Assembly (NCBI RefSeq): GCF_004421105.1
Contig: NZ_CP038033.1
Coordinates: 3,925,659-3,989,658, forward strand
Reading direction: 5' to 3'
Source: Nitrosococcus wardiae
Lineage (GTDB): Bacteria > Pseudomonadota > Gammaproteobacteria > Nitrosococcales > Nitrosococcaceae
DNA: 64,000 nt
Shown: in pieces, positions 1 through 8,656 of the stretch
Layout: each line of letters begins with the position of its first letter
Position numbering within the stretch: position 1 is the stretch's first letter
Position numbers and translations under genes: made by a program
The notes under the pieces: generated by a model
What the model saw: only the letters and a program-made list of their open reading frames with translations
Databases searched by the model: none
Told to the model about the DNA's origin: nothing

Positions 1-238
1 CGGTTTTTTGAATTTCTTTAATTAAACTAGGTAACGAATGGATGGCTACAAATTGAGAGTTCTCGTGAAGTAACCATGATTTCAATACAAGCTCTAACGC
101 CATATGTGCTAAATAGCCGGCAGAATCAAAAAGAAATGGGTGGGAGCTAAATAGTAGTGAAGCAGACCACAAATGATGATGACCAGATTGCAACAGGTCT
201 TCTGGGTTGTAATTGCTTAAATTATATTTCTTTGCCAT
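1..238 (-). CDS. HEPN-like domain protein (partial, runs off left edge)
   Basis: The reading frame starts at an ATG ending at 238 and stays open to the window edge, giving 79 residues. The pattern is a short N-terminus, then LLQSGHHHLWSASLL, an aromatic stretch, and GYLAHMALELVLKSWLL. This two-helix layout with an Ala-His-x-Ala-x-Glu-x-x-x-Lys-like helix resembles HEPN domains, which are often ribonucleases or partners of nucleotidyltransferases in toxin-antitoxin and defence loci. No RxxxxH catalytic motif is seen in the visible part; it could lie in the missing C-terminus. The gene overlaps the 3' end of the upstream HNH gene by 17 bases, so the two are probably co-translated. The HEPN assignment is inferred from pattern only. 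Confidence 0.5.
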   Translation of the reverse strand, partial: MAKKYNLSNYNPEDLLQSGHHHLWSASLLFSSHPFLFDSAGYLAHMALELVLKSWLLHENSQFVAIHSLPSLIKEIQKT

Positions 239-875
239 GACATTTGCCTTTGGCAATATGACCTCTGAGCTCAGCCGAGAACGTCGGCTGGATCGACGTA
301 TTAGAGCGCCTGTAATGGGCCTTTGCGACAGTACGGTTGATTTTCTGAGCCAGAACTTGTGCTTCCTTCATAAGCTCTATGATCGCTTGCCAGTTTTTCC
401 AATGTTCAGCCCAAACATCCGACCCAACGATTTGCACGAAGTCCAATTGGGTTGGTGAGCCCCAGAGTTCATAGGCCCGCAACTTCTCGATCCTTTCCTC
501 AAGATCGGCAACCCCACGCGTTTTCGGCGAAAGCCTAGCTGAGCTTCGCATCCAAGATTCCCATTCTTTATTCCCCTTGGATTGGTTGCATTTGCCGCAG
601 GCGGGCACCAAATTGTGGATTTCTGAAATGTAACCAGTGGGCTTTTTGCCTTTAACAAGTGGGCGTAAGTGATCCCATTCCGTTGCTGTGTCTCCGCAGA
701 ACGCACATCCATAGGTGTCGTGTGCCATTCCAAGGACATCAAGGGCTTCCTTCACTTCCGCGGCTGTAGGCTGGACAACCGGGATAATGGCATTAACGAA
801 TGAATTGGTAATGCTTGATGACCGACCGGTGATTTTCATCGGCGTCGGCATTCTAAATAGTGTCAGATAGTCCAT
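222..875 (-). CDS. HNH endonuclease family protein
   Basis: This 217-residue protein has a clear HNH zinc-finger nuclease core at about residues 57-105. A CAFCGD knuckle is followed by TEWDHLRPL (the metal/catalytic His), then EIHNLVPACGKCNQSKGN, which supplies the central Asn, the second CxxC and the terminal part of the fold. HNH proteins nick or cut DNA and occur in homing elements, restriction systems and phage defence. The C-terminal half (about residues 110-217) is not recognisable. The gene overlaps the following HEPN-like gene, which suggests a two-gene unit rather than a lone homing nuclease. The nuclease fold is well supported; the biological role is not known. Confidence 0.8.
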   Translation of the reverse strand: MDYLTLFRMPTPMKITGRSSSITNSFVNAIIPVVQPTAAEVKEALDVLGMAHDTYGCAFCGDTATEWDHLRPLVKGKKPTGYISEIHNLVPACGKCNQSKGNKEWESWMRSSARLSPKTRGVADLEERIEKLRAYELWGSPTQLDFVQIVGSDVWAEHWKNWQAIIELMKEAQVLAQKINRTVAKAHYRRSNTSIQPTFSAELRGHIAKGKCHGKEI

Positions 876-900
876 GCGTCTCTAGCTCTAACGCTTCACA

Positions 901-1347
901 TCACCGGACGCAAAAAGCAGAGCGAAGAACGAGCAGCGCTTTTTCAACAGCTTTAGAAGCATAAGGCGTATTTGGTGACGATGTTTCCTTTGTGGTTTTT
1001 TTAGGACTGCACCGATGCCCGGCTTGGGGGCATTCTTGCCGTACTGAGCCGGTAGATTGACAACGATGCTCACCTTGCGCTCCAGCACGCCGAATTTGCC
1101 CGAACAGTTGTAAAAGGTGCAGGGCCGCCCGGCGATGGCGATAATGCTGAATGTATTTAGCGCTGAATTTATAAACGTGAGCGTTTCCAAAGGCTTGTTT
1201 CATCATCCGCTTGAATTCAGGAGTTGAGAGGACGCTTAAGTAGAAAGTTGTGCGGTGGACACGACATTTCTCAAGGTAATCAAAAACTGCATATAGCCTT
1301 CTTTCGTCACGTTCCCAGGTAACTTTAATGACGCGAGCGCTTGCCAT
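901..1347 (-). CDS. hypothetical protein, possibly frameshifted
   Basis: This frame of 148 residues has a plausible N-terminal half (about residues 1-75, Lys/Arg-rich with several aromatic residues). The C-terminal half is compositionally different and Ser/Thr/Pro-rich. A second overlapping frame on the same strand (888-1190) carries a stretch beginning near KVSIVVNLPAQYGKNAPKPG that reads more like real protein. This suggests one frameshift near 1100. It lies just upstream of the HNH gene on the same strand, 25 bases away, and could be part of that operon. No family recognised. Confidence 0.3.
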   Translation of the reverse strand: MASARVIKVTWERDERRLYAVFDYLEKCRVHRTTFYLSVLSTPEFKRMMKQAFGNAHVYKFSAKYIQHYRHRRAALHLLQLFGQIRRAGAQGEHRCQSTGSVRQECPQAGHRCSPKKTTKETSSPNTPYASKAVEKALLVLRSAFCVR

Positions 1348-1477
1348 TCTTCCGGGGTGATTTTCAGCGCTTCGATGACGGGCTGCAGGATGGGAAGGGC
1401 CAAAACGCGGTCGGTGAGGTCGAAACCAGCCCTATCTGTACCCTATTCGGCAGGAGACGCTACGAAAGCCACTAAAA

Positions 1478-1559
1478 TTCGCCCCCGTTCGCCCGATGTT
1501 CGCCCTGCGGAAAGCCCCGCGCCCCCTAAGGGTTTTCGCCTAATTCGCCCCTTTCGCCC
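1478..1559. repeat. phased TTCGCCC short repeats
   Basis: The heptamer TTCGCCC, or TTCGCCT once, occurs at 1478, 1488, 1499, 1535, 1544 and 1553. A further copy lies at 1889. Spacing within the two clusters is 9-11 bases, close to one helical turn. No gene is apparent on either strand here. The arrangement could be protein-binding iterons or a leftover short-repeat expansion. Confidence 0.45.
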
Positions 1560-1583
1560 CTCTGCTAAGATATGTGTTGTACG

Positions 1584-1787
1584 ATGGCCGAAAAGTTTCT
1601 TGTTTATGGCCCCCATGGATCGTGGCCATCCAGCCCGGCGATACCCTGTCCCGGATTGCAGAGCGCGCTTATGGCGATCACACTCCAAGGCGAATCATTT
1701 TATGAGGCCAACCGGGACATAATTAATGATCCTGACCGGCTAAGAGCAGGAATGGAACTGGCTATTCCCCTGGATCCGGAAAAATAG
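1584..1787 (+). pseudogene. LysM domain fragment broken by frameshift
   Basis: Two adjacent reading frames together make one LysM peptidoglycan-binding motif. From 1619 one frame gives IVAIQPGDTLSRIAERAYGD, the typical front half of LysM. The frame starting earlier gives FYEANRDIINDPDRLRAGM then ELAIPLDPEK and a stop at 1787, the typical back half. The frame switch falls in or near the T-rich stretch around 1690-1700. A short N-terminus from an ATG at 1584 is in the same frame as the back half, so at least two indels are needed for one continuous protein. Similar small LysM proteins occur in phage tails and cell-wall enzymes. It is most likely a decayed gene. Confidence 0.55.
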
Positions 1788-2266
1788 AGGACAGCTTCTT
1801 TAAGAAGTGTACAGAATTGTCTTAGAGAGGGATCTTTCGGATATCTGTAATGCCCCCTCCCCACGCACGTGAACGTCCCCGTTTCGTATTCGCCCCTATT
1901 CCCAGGTGCCGCCTATGCGAATGCGGCTGGACCCAGGGTATTCCTGTATAGGATCCCAATGAGTAAAAGAATAAAATAAAAAGTCCACCTGCATTTTCTT
2001 AGCCCGCATCCCCAGGGCTAACGCCTAAAAATGCAAAATAGTGATCTGAAGCTTACCCCTCTGTGTGAAGAGGCCTCACCGTGATTGACTAGCTGATTGC
2101 GTGCGCTGTAAGCGCATCTCTTGCTTGCCATCAATCAAACACTTATTTGCACCAGTCATTAAGCCACCTAAACGGGGCTTCAGATCGGTGAGTTTTTGAC
2201 CTAGTTTCCATGTTTATGAAATAGGGTTTGAGTAATTGTGACGAAACATAAAGAAGAGGTAATCCT
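1788..2266. other. intergenic stretch with no gene recognised
   Basis: I see no convincing coding frame on either strand. The stretch holds one more TTCGCCC heptamer at 1889 and A/T-rich DNA before the cupredoxin-like gene. A likely ribosome binding site (AGAGG) sits at about 2253-2257, a few bases before the ATG at 2267. Confidence 0.4.
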
Positions 2267-2686
2267 ATGAATTTTATAAATAATATCCTGCAGCCTAGAC
2301 GCCGATTCCTGGATAGGTCTGTCTTGTTTTTGCTAGGAATGCTCCTGCTTTCCCAGCCAATTTTAGCGAAAGAGTGGGAGTTTGATCTTCCCATCACTGA
2401 AGTAAGCAAGTCTTCTTCCGAGCGGCAGTTTCAGAGCTCGTTTATCCAGGTTAGTAAAGGCGATAAAGTCATTGTTCATATAAAAAACAACAGCCCTTTT
2501 AACTATGCCATCCGGTGGCATGGTATCCATCAAACGGATAATGGGCCCAATGAGGCCCTATCAGGAACGGCAAAAAGGCTCTTGTCTGTACATAAAAATA
2601 TCAAAGCAGGCAAGGGTTTTACTTACCGCTGGAAAGCGAAAAAAGCAGGTACGTTTTGGTACCACTATCATTTCAATACCAGTTAA
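2267..2686 (+). CDS. exported single-domain multicopper-oxidase-like cupredoxin (truncated)
   Basis: This 139-residue protein begins with a basic N-terminus and a hydrophobic segment at about residues 17-34 ending in ILA-KE, consistent with export to the periplasm. The rest resembles the first cupredoxin domain of laccase-type multicopper oxidases. FIQVSKGDKVIVHIKNN is followed by IRWHGIHQTDNG and finally GTFWYHYHFNTS with the stop directly after. In intact enzymes the first motif is usually HWHG; here the first His is Arg, so a type 2 copper ligand appears missing, while the WHG and WYHYH histidines remain. Domains 2 and 3 with the type 1 site are absent. It may be a remnant or a small stand-alone copper-binding protein. 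It is flanked by non-coding DNA and lies close to an IS1 element. Confidence 0.6.
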   Translation: MNFINNILQPRRRFLDRSVLFLLGMLLLSQPILAKEWEFDLPITEVSKSSSERQFQSSFIQVSKGDKVIVHIKNNSPFNYAIRWHGIHQTDNGPNEALSGTAKRLLSVHKNIKAGKGFTYRWKAKKAGTFWYHYHFNTS

Positions 2687-3249
2687 TAGGTAGGGATGGG
2701 CACGAGGTGCAGAATGCTTTTTGTCCTATCCGATTAAACAAAAAAAGAAGTGGGGGACGGTTAATGTCCCTTTCTTCTGCATTGATTCTTTGCTTTAGGT
2801 ATTTGTCCGTAAGGATTTGAACGAAATTGGAAAGAAACCCATACTTTTTTGAAAGAGTGGTGATGGTTGCCACTGACAGTGAGAATTAAGATTGAAATAG
2901 CTAGACTATTCCGGACATACGAACTCAATCAAGTAAAATAGTTGCACCTCTACAAGTGAGGAATCCTCTTAGAGGAGCAGTATCGGTGCCTGCCTCTTCT
3001 ATCGGGTGGCAGTAATTCACCTCGGGTGGGCACAACCAGAAGCGGGAATCTTCCTATTCCCCCTGGGTACCATGCCTAGGTAGATCTCCCGGGGGAGGCG
3101 ATCCCTCCTCGGTACCTCTCTCTGTGGATTCAGTCCGCATGGAGAGTCTCTCTCCTGGTTGGCGGCCCCTGGGCTTGTGAAACTCCACAGCCAGTACCCG
3201 GTCCCGGCCATAGGTTTGCTCTATGGCTCGTCTGGCTTGTGCGAGGTCA
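2687..3249. other. intergenic stretch with possible coding remnant on minus strand
   Basis: No intact gene is seen. On the minus strand, at about 3249-3052, a frame without an ATG reads AYNDLAQARRAIEQTYGRD followed by RVLAVEFHKPRG, which looks protein-like. It may be the decayed continuation of the neighbouring 3250-3564 gene or of another island gene. The rest (2687-3000) holds nothing I recognise. Confidence 0.3.
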
Positions 3250-3564
3250 TTATAAGCCAGCCACCGTCACGCATCCCCCTTCACCCTCGTCCAACAGGTA
3301 GTCGTAGGCCTGCATCCGAGCCTGTTGTTCTACCTCATAGAGGGGGAGTCCCCCCTCGAATTCCATAATGGCGGCCCGCTCAGCTTTTGCCTCGGCAATG
3401 GCCGCTTGAACACCTGATTCATCCTCAGCAGTAACCTCTCGGGGCCTGTGAGGAGGGCTTCTGGGGTTATTTTGAAGGTTTTTCCCTCTTCGCCGCTTTC
3501 GCCACTCTACCAAGAAGAGAGGGTAGGCGGGTGCAGGCTGGATATAGACTGGAGATGCCGCCAA
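3250..3564 (-). CDS. hypothetical protein of mobile-element type
   Basis: This is a 104-residue frame. Its C-terminal half (AIAEAKAERAAIMEFEGG, then LPLYEVEQQARMQAYDYLL) matches a pattern I associate with small proteins encoded beside primases in plasmids and integrative elements, where an ERAAIxEFDGGxxxxxAE helix is common. The N-terminal third is Pro/Arg-rich and may be linker or out-of-frame. It ends 23 bases from the IS1 left end, so insertion of that element probably cut off upstream sequence. The function is unknown. Confidence 0.4.
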   Translation of the reverse strand: MAASPVYIQPAPAYPLFLVEWRKRRRGKNLQNNPRSPPHRPREVTAEDESGVQAAIAEAKAERAAIMEFEGGLPLYEVEQQARMQAYDYLLDEGEGGCVTVAGL

Positions 3565-3586
3565 AGTCGGAGGAGTTGGAATTTTT

Positions 3587-4396
3587 GGTAGTCCAGAAAT
3601 GTGAGTGAGCCATCATAATGCCGCTTCAACCTGAATAACGGCATTATAGTAATGAACAAAATACCAAATGGCACCGATATGATTTTCCAGTTTTTTGGAG
3701 AAGGAAAGTGCCTTTCTTACCAGGCGAGAAACGCGTTGTCTCAAGGTGCAATTAAACCGTTCAATGTGACTGGTTTTTCCCGTTTCTTTACCTACTGGGA
3801 AATGACGCTTTGCAGGAAAAATGGCTTCATAAGCTTCCCAAAAATCCGTATAACTGACCGCACACTGCCGATAAACGGCAGGTAAAGAATTCCATAAACC
3901 TTCCGCACTCTCACGACTCCGATCCCCTATGTAGAGGCCGACGATTGCCTTACTGTCAGTCTCTATCGCTAGCCAAACCCAGTGTTTGTTACCCTTTTTT
4001 CCGACAAACGACCAAAGCTCATCACATTCGATGGTTAAGCGACCTTTTGGACTTTTTTTACAGCCACCTCTCGGGGCACGTGTGGGTATTTATCATTTAC
4101 ATAATCCTGCAACCAACGCTCTGAAACACCCGTTACACGAGCAATACCCGCCAGTGAAATCCGCTCTAGCAACAATTTATCAATCAATTCTTTCGTCTCT
4201 TGAGGTATGGGGCCCTTCTTCGGGTGCTCAACAAATTGCCTACCACAAGACCGGCACATGAATTTCGGTGTACCTACCGCATTACTTCCATTCTTCACAG
4301 TATGAGCAGAACCGCACGCCTGACATTTCATGATAAATCACCTTTGCCAAAAAGAGTATCACCATACCCTATTCTCACTCATTCTGCAGCACTACC
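3587..4396. mobile_element. IS1-family insertion sequence
   Basis: The element is about 810 bp. The left end reads GGTAGTCCAGAAATGTGAGT. The reverse complement of the right end reads GGTAGTGCTGCAGAATGAGT, giving imperfect terminal inverted repeats with a GGTAGT tip like the GGTGATG tip of IS1. The minus strand carries insA and insB' joined by a slippery run. No target duplication of 8-9 bases is visible at the flanks, so the flanks may have been rearranged after insertion. Confidence 0.75.
3613..4331 (-). CDS. IS1 transposase InsAB', needs -1 frameshift
   Basis: InsA (98 residues, 4331 down to 4035) has a CxxC-x15-CxxC zinc ribbon (KCQACGS and MCRSCGRQF) and a helix-turn-helix (LAGIARVTGVSERWLQ). 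InsB' lies in the -1 frame and ends with a TGA at 3613-3615. Reading through a run of seven A's near the end of insA (VKK then SPKGRLTIECDELWSFVGKK) joins them into one protein containing the catalytic DE-LWSFVGKKGNKHWVW start, the GDRSRES region and HIERFN...R, as in IS1 transposases. Frameshift control of this kind is well established for IS1. Both frames are intact, so the element may be active. Confidence 0.8.
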
Positions 4397-4531
4397 GCCT
4401 ATTGTATTGCAGGGCATTGAGGTTCACACTTTACCGCTCAGGAGGAAATTCCCTGCTCTTTAACATTTTGATCCTTAAAGGAAAATAGAAAACGCATACC
4501 TGGTCGCCTTTGTTTTACAGCCATCCTCACC

Positions 4532-4662
4532 TAGTGGCCTATAAGACCTGAGGGAAATCGGACCAAAGCCACCGGTGGCGACAGGAGGTCACCGCTGAGT
4601 GTCCAGAGGAAGTATTCGCAGCGCACCTTGGCTGGTCCATCCACGCAGGCTGCAGGCCACTA
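4532..4662 (+). ncRNA. candidate structured leader RNA upstream of Rh ammonium channel
   Basis: A perfect 9-bp stem closes the region: TAGTGGCCT (4532-4540) pairs with AGGCCACTA (4654-4662). Inside it, GGACC (4560-4564) pairs with GGTCC (4634-4638), then GCCA (4568-4571) with TGGC (4629-4632). The apical arm pairs AGGT with ACCT (4586-4589/4625-4628) and CGCTG with CAGCG (4593-4597/4619-4623). GCCACCGGTGGC (4568-4579) is also a local palindrome, which offers a competing fold. It ends 82 bases before the ATG of the ammonium channel gene. It matches no riboswitch class I can recall. The RNA nature and the link to ammonium are inference. The remainder of 4397-4744 holds only the ribosome binding site AAAAGGAG at 4729-4736. 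Confidence 0.45.
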
Positions 4663-4744
4663 ACCGAGAAATGGCTATAAATACCGACAGGCATCTCAAC
4701 CTGGGCGGTTGGGCTAGGTAAATAACTCAAAAGGAGAAAAACCA

Positions 4745-5968
4745 ATGAAAAAACGTTTTTGCTTTGCACTGCTTGGGGTAATCGCTTTTTCTCTGTTTTT
4801 TTCTAGCGCGCGGGCAAGCGAGGCTGCATTTGCTCCAGGACTCCGGGAACTCCAGGAAGTCGCCCAGTATAATTTTGCGATCCACATCTTGGCGATGTTA
4901 CTGGTAGGCTTCGGTTTTCTTATGGTGTTCGTCCGAAGATACGGCTTCGGCGCCACCACCGGCACCTACTTGGTGGTGGCGGTCAGCCTACCCCTCTACA
5001 TCCTGTTTCGTGCTTATGGCATCTTTGGCCATCCACTCGATGCCCATTCGATTGAAGTTTTGCTGTTTGCTGAATTTTCAGGAGCGGCGGGACTAATTGC
5101 CATGGGTGCCGTACTCGGCCGTCTGCGAGTCTTTCAATACGCTTTATTGGCGCTGCTTCTCGTTCCCGTGTATCTGTTAAATGAATGGCTGGTACTCGAT
5201 GGCGCTTTGGGGATCACCCGAGGGTTCGTGGATACCGCCGGTTCAATCATCATTCACGCCTTTGGCGCTTATTTTGGCTTGGGGGTCTCCATTGCCCTGA
5301 CTACAGCTCATCAGCGCAGCCAACCGATCAACTCGGATGCCACCTCAGATCGTTTTACCATGCTCGGCTCTATGGTGCTGTGGCTTTTCTGGCCTAGTTT
5401 CGCCACCGCGATTGTCCCTTTAGAACAAATGCCGCAGACGGTGATCAACACCATTCTTTCCTTATGCGGGGCCACTCTCAGTACTTACTTTTTAAGCACG
5501 TTGTTCCACAAGGGTAAAACGTCGATGGTCGATATGGCAAACGCCGCCCTCGCGGGTGGTGTGGCCATCGGCTCGACATGCAATATCGTGGCACCGGCAG
5601 GGGCTTTCGGAATTGGTCTGCTGGCTGGGGCGATTAGTGTTATCGGCTATGTATTCATTCAACCGATGTTGGAATCGCGCTTTGAAACCGTCGATACCTG
5701 CGGCGTCCATAATTTACACGGAATGCCAGGACTAGCGGGCGGGTTGATTGCCATCATGGTCGTACCCAATATAGCCATGGCTCAACTTATGGGCATTGCC
5801 GCCACTGTCGCTCTGGGTCTTGGAGGCGGCCTCATTGCCGGGGCGTTGATCAGGCTTACGGGAACAACCCGCTTAGCATACGAGGACGCAGAGGAATTTA
5901 CTCACGTCGAGGCCCTAGCCCTGGAGAGCAAACTTGCCGCGTCCCGGGAAAAGGAGGCACAAACCTAG
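4745..5968 (+). CDS. Rh-type ammonium/ammonia channel
   Basis: This 407-residue membrane protein has a cleavable signal peptide (cut near ARA-SEA, residue 24) and about 11 further hydrophobic helices. Rh rather than AmtB membership is shown by DTAGSIIIHAFGAYFGLG, with Asp163 and pore His171, and by DTCGVHNLHGMPG, with His325. These positions agree with the twin-His pair of the Nitrosomonas Rh50 protein (about 170 and 324). The channel would move NH3/NH4+, and possibly CO2, across the inner membrane. A good ribosome binding site (AAAAGGAG) sits 9 bases before the ATG. It stands alone between an IS1 element and a purB fragment, with no glnK partner, and has a structured leader upstream. Confidence 0.92.
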   Translation: MKKRFCFALLGVIAFSLFFSSARASEAAFAPGLRELQEVAQYNFAIHILAMLLVGFGFLMVFVRRYGFGATTGTYLVVAVSLPLYILFRAYGIFGHPLDAHSIEVLLFAEFSGAAGLIAMGAVLGRLRVFQYALLALLLVPVYLLNEWLVLDGALGITRGFVDTAGSIIIHAFGAYFGLGVSIALTTAHQRSQPINSDATSDRFTMLGSMVLWLFWPSFATAIVPLEQMPQTVINTILSLCGATLSTYFLSTLFHKGKTSMVDMANAALAGGVAIGSTCNIVAPAGAFGIGLLAGAISVIGYVFIQPMLESRFETVDTCGVHNLHGMPGLAGGLIAIMVVPNIAMAQLMGIAATVALGLGGGLIAGALIRLTGTTRLAYEDAEEFTHVEALALESKLAASREKEAQT

Positions 5969-6003
5969 CGTACTTTATCTCTTTTCCCCAGAAACTTGCG
6001 TAA

Positions 6004-6279
<276 letters not shown>

Positions 6280-7094
6280 TAAACCATATTCACTATGAGC
6301 GGCACCGACCGGAAGAAACCGTTTTGTACAAGTTGGTGCAAGAAAACGTGGAAACCTTCTTTGCTCAAGTTGAGACAGAGACCGGGTCGGGGCTGCCCGA
6401 TTTTGTCAAAGAGGAATTTGATGCATTTCTTGAGTGTGGCATTTTAGCGTATGGCTTCCTGCGCCTGCGCTGTACCGACTGCACCCATAAGAAGCTGGTG
6501 GCTTTTTCTTGCAAACGGCGCGGATTCCGTCCTTCGTGTGGTGGACGGCGCATGGCGCAAACGGCGGCTCACCTGGTCGATCACGTCATCCCCAATGTAC
6601 CCGTGCGCCAATGGGTGCTTTCACTGCCAATTCCACTGCGCTATCTATTCGCCGCCCATCCGCATCTGATCTCACCCGTATTGCAGGTCATTTCGCGCGC
6701 CATCTCTACTTTTCTGATCAAACAGGCCGGATTAAAACGGCGTGATGCACAAACTGGTGCGATTACGCTTATTCAGCGCTTTGGTTCGGCCGCCAATCTC
6801 AATATCCATCTGCATTGCCTGGTACTCGATGGCGTCTATCGCATGCAAAACGGCGTACCGAAATTCTGCCCTGTACACACACCGACGACTGAACAACTGC
6901 AGGGGTTGCTCAGCCAGATCATCCAACGCATCATGAAAGCATTAACTCGACATGGCGCGCTTATTGAGGAGGAGGGCATGACCTACCTTGCCGACATGGA
7001 ATCGGATGTTGCTTTAGCTCCGCTGCAATCGGCGGCCTGTACCTATCGGATTGCGCTCGGTCCCCGGGCAGGACAGAAGGTGTTGATGTTAAGA

Positions 7095-8455
7095 CACGAC
7101 TTGGAAGGTTAACCTCAAAATGCGGGGATAGGTATAGAGTTAAGCAGGCATTAGTCGCTCCAGAATCTGCTCCTGAGATTGCCCTTGTGTAAAGAGTCCC
7201 TGCGCACGAAGTGCAACATTTGGCCGAGGGCCTGGCGGGTGAGGGTATAGCGCTTCTGACCGAGGGTGTGCTGTTGGTTTTCAACAAAGGCGAATCGTTC
7301 AGATTTTCTGCCTCCTGCCGGGGTGCGCTGAAGCAGCGACTGCGCTACGCAACTCAAGCGGAAGTGGCGTTTGACCGCTTCCTCCTTGCGCACCTGAGCC
7401 GCTTCCAGTCCCACAGCTTGTTTGCAGAACTCATGAAAGATTTCCACCGGCCAGCGGTAGCTCCACACCCGAATGACCCGTCCCCCTTCCCAGTGCAGGG
7501 CGTCAGTGAGTAAAAAACGGGGTTGATCCTGGAGGTCACCTTGCAGGGACGAAAGCTTTCGGGATGGTGCTGGCGCAACTCGGCGGCGATCTCATCGACC
7601 CGGCGCCACTGCCCCTGCCATTGAATGAGCCGCGAGCTTTCTAGCTCAGACACCCAATGCTTCCCCTGCTGTTCAATGAATTGGGTTAATGGGAATGATA
7701 ACACCCCGTTATCAAACGCGTAGTGGGCTTGCGGAAAATGCCCTTCGCCTTCGAGTTGGTGCACAATCTCTACGGCCATTTCCGTGCGCTTGCGGTAGGA
7801 CAAGCGGTTTTTCTGATAATGGAGCAAGTCGATAAATCGCTGCCGTGCCTGCTCTAAATCGGGGTAGTCCTCTTGAGCCGTCATGTTCAAATAACCTAAC
7901 TCTTCTGCCTGATAGGGGGGAAACTGCACCTCGACCGCCACACCATCGACCCGCTGGGCATTGGCCACCACTGCGGTGACCAGCGTCTGGTGGCGGCTCA
8001 TCCGCCCTTCCACATAGTCATACGCACGCTTGGTAGCATAAATCTTTGGTCCCCGCTCATGATGGACATAGGTCCAATCCAGGCTCATCACTTCCAAGCC
8101 CCGTCCCCGATGGGCTCCCGACACCACCGCTCGATGCCGGGGCATTAACCCTTCACTGTCCCAGCCCGCCTCAAATACCCCCGCGTGCATCGCCCGCCGA
8201 CTCACCCCTTGAGATTCCAGCCATACCTGCTGAGTGTAAATCCCTTGCAGCGTTTTGTTTGCACTGAGCAACACACCGGTCACATACCGGCTCACATGTT
8301 CAAAACCCGCCTCCCGGCAAAACAGATCCCGGTAAGGCCTAGACCCTCTTTAATGAAGCAGGGAACACTTACTAAGGGTAGCCACATCTCTGAGCATTTC
8401 CTTGAGCTATTTTCCCCCGATCATGCCTTTCATGACGTTAACTTTCCAAGTCGTG
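7095..8455. mobile_element. IS4-superfamily (IS701-like) element nested in IS91 gene
   Basis: The terminal inverted repeats are CACGACTTGGAAGGTTAAC on the left and, as reverse complement, CACGACTTGGAAAGTTAAC on the right, with one mismatch. A 6-bp direct repeat TTAAGA flanks it at 7089-7094 and 8456-8461. Removing the element plus one repeat restores the IS91 transposase frame exactly. This is a clean, recognisable transposition event. Confidence 0.85.
7151..8295 (-). pseudogene. DDE transposase with internal deletion and frameshift
   Basis: The N-terminal and middle parts (SLDWTYVHHERGPK, YDYVEGRMSRHQT, AFDNGVLSFPLTQFIEQQG) belong to an IS701/IS4-like DDE transposase. At about 7540, after ESFRPCKVTSR, the frame jumps. 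The in-frame C-terminal part lies in another frame, which ends at 7151 and starts PRFLLTDALHWEGGRVI then WSYRWPVEIFHEFCKQ (catalytic Glu helix). The stretch normally between these parts seems to be missing. The N-terminus also lacks a clean start: a TAA interrupts the frame near 8353. The element therefore cannot move by itself. Exact family assignment needs a search. Confidence 0.7.
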
Positions 8456-8656
8456 TTAAGAACTGCGCCTGCACAAAGTGCGCTGCCGCAGTCTGTTGCT
8501 GCATGCTGTGTCAACGCACACGGTTTCAGCCTGCATGCCGGGGTACGTTGCACCATGAACCAGCGGAGTAAACTGGAACGCCTGCGCCGCTATACCACCC
8601 GGCCCGCGATTGCTGATGAAAGGCTGGCACGCAATAAAGAAGGGCAGGTGGTGTTA

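Noticed and set aside
1357-1722. Plus-strand frame before the LysM fragment
   Set aside because: It is low-complexity, Arg/Pro-rich sequence without homology and conflicts with the LysM frames.
3587-4396. 8-9 bp target duplication for the IS1 element
   Set aside because: The two flanks share no direct repeat at the ends, so I do not claim one.
4532-4662. Cobalamin, FMN or SRP-like RNA in the Rh leader
   Set aside because: A CAGGAGG-like piece and GGAAG recall parts of these RNAs, but the required conserved boxes and their order are not present.
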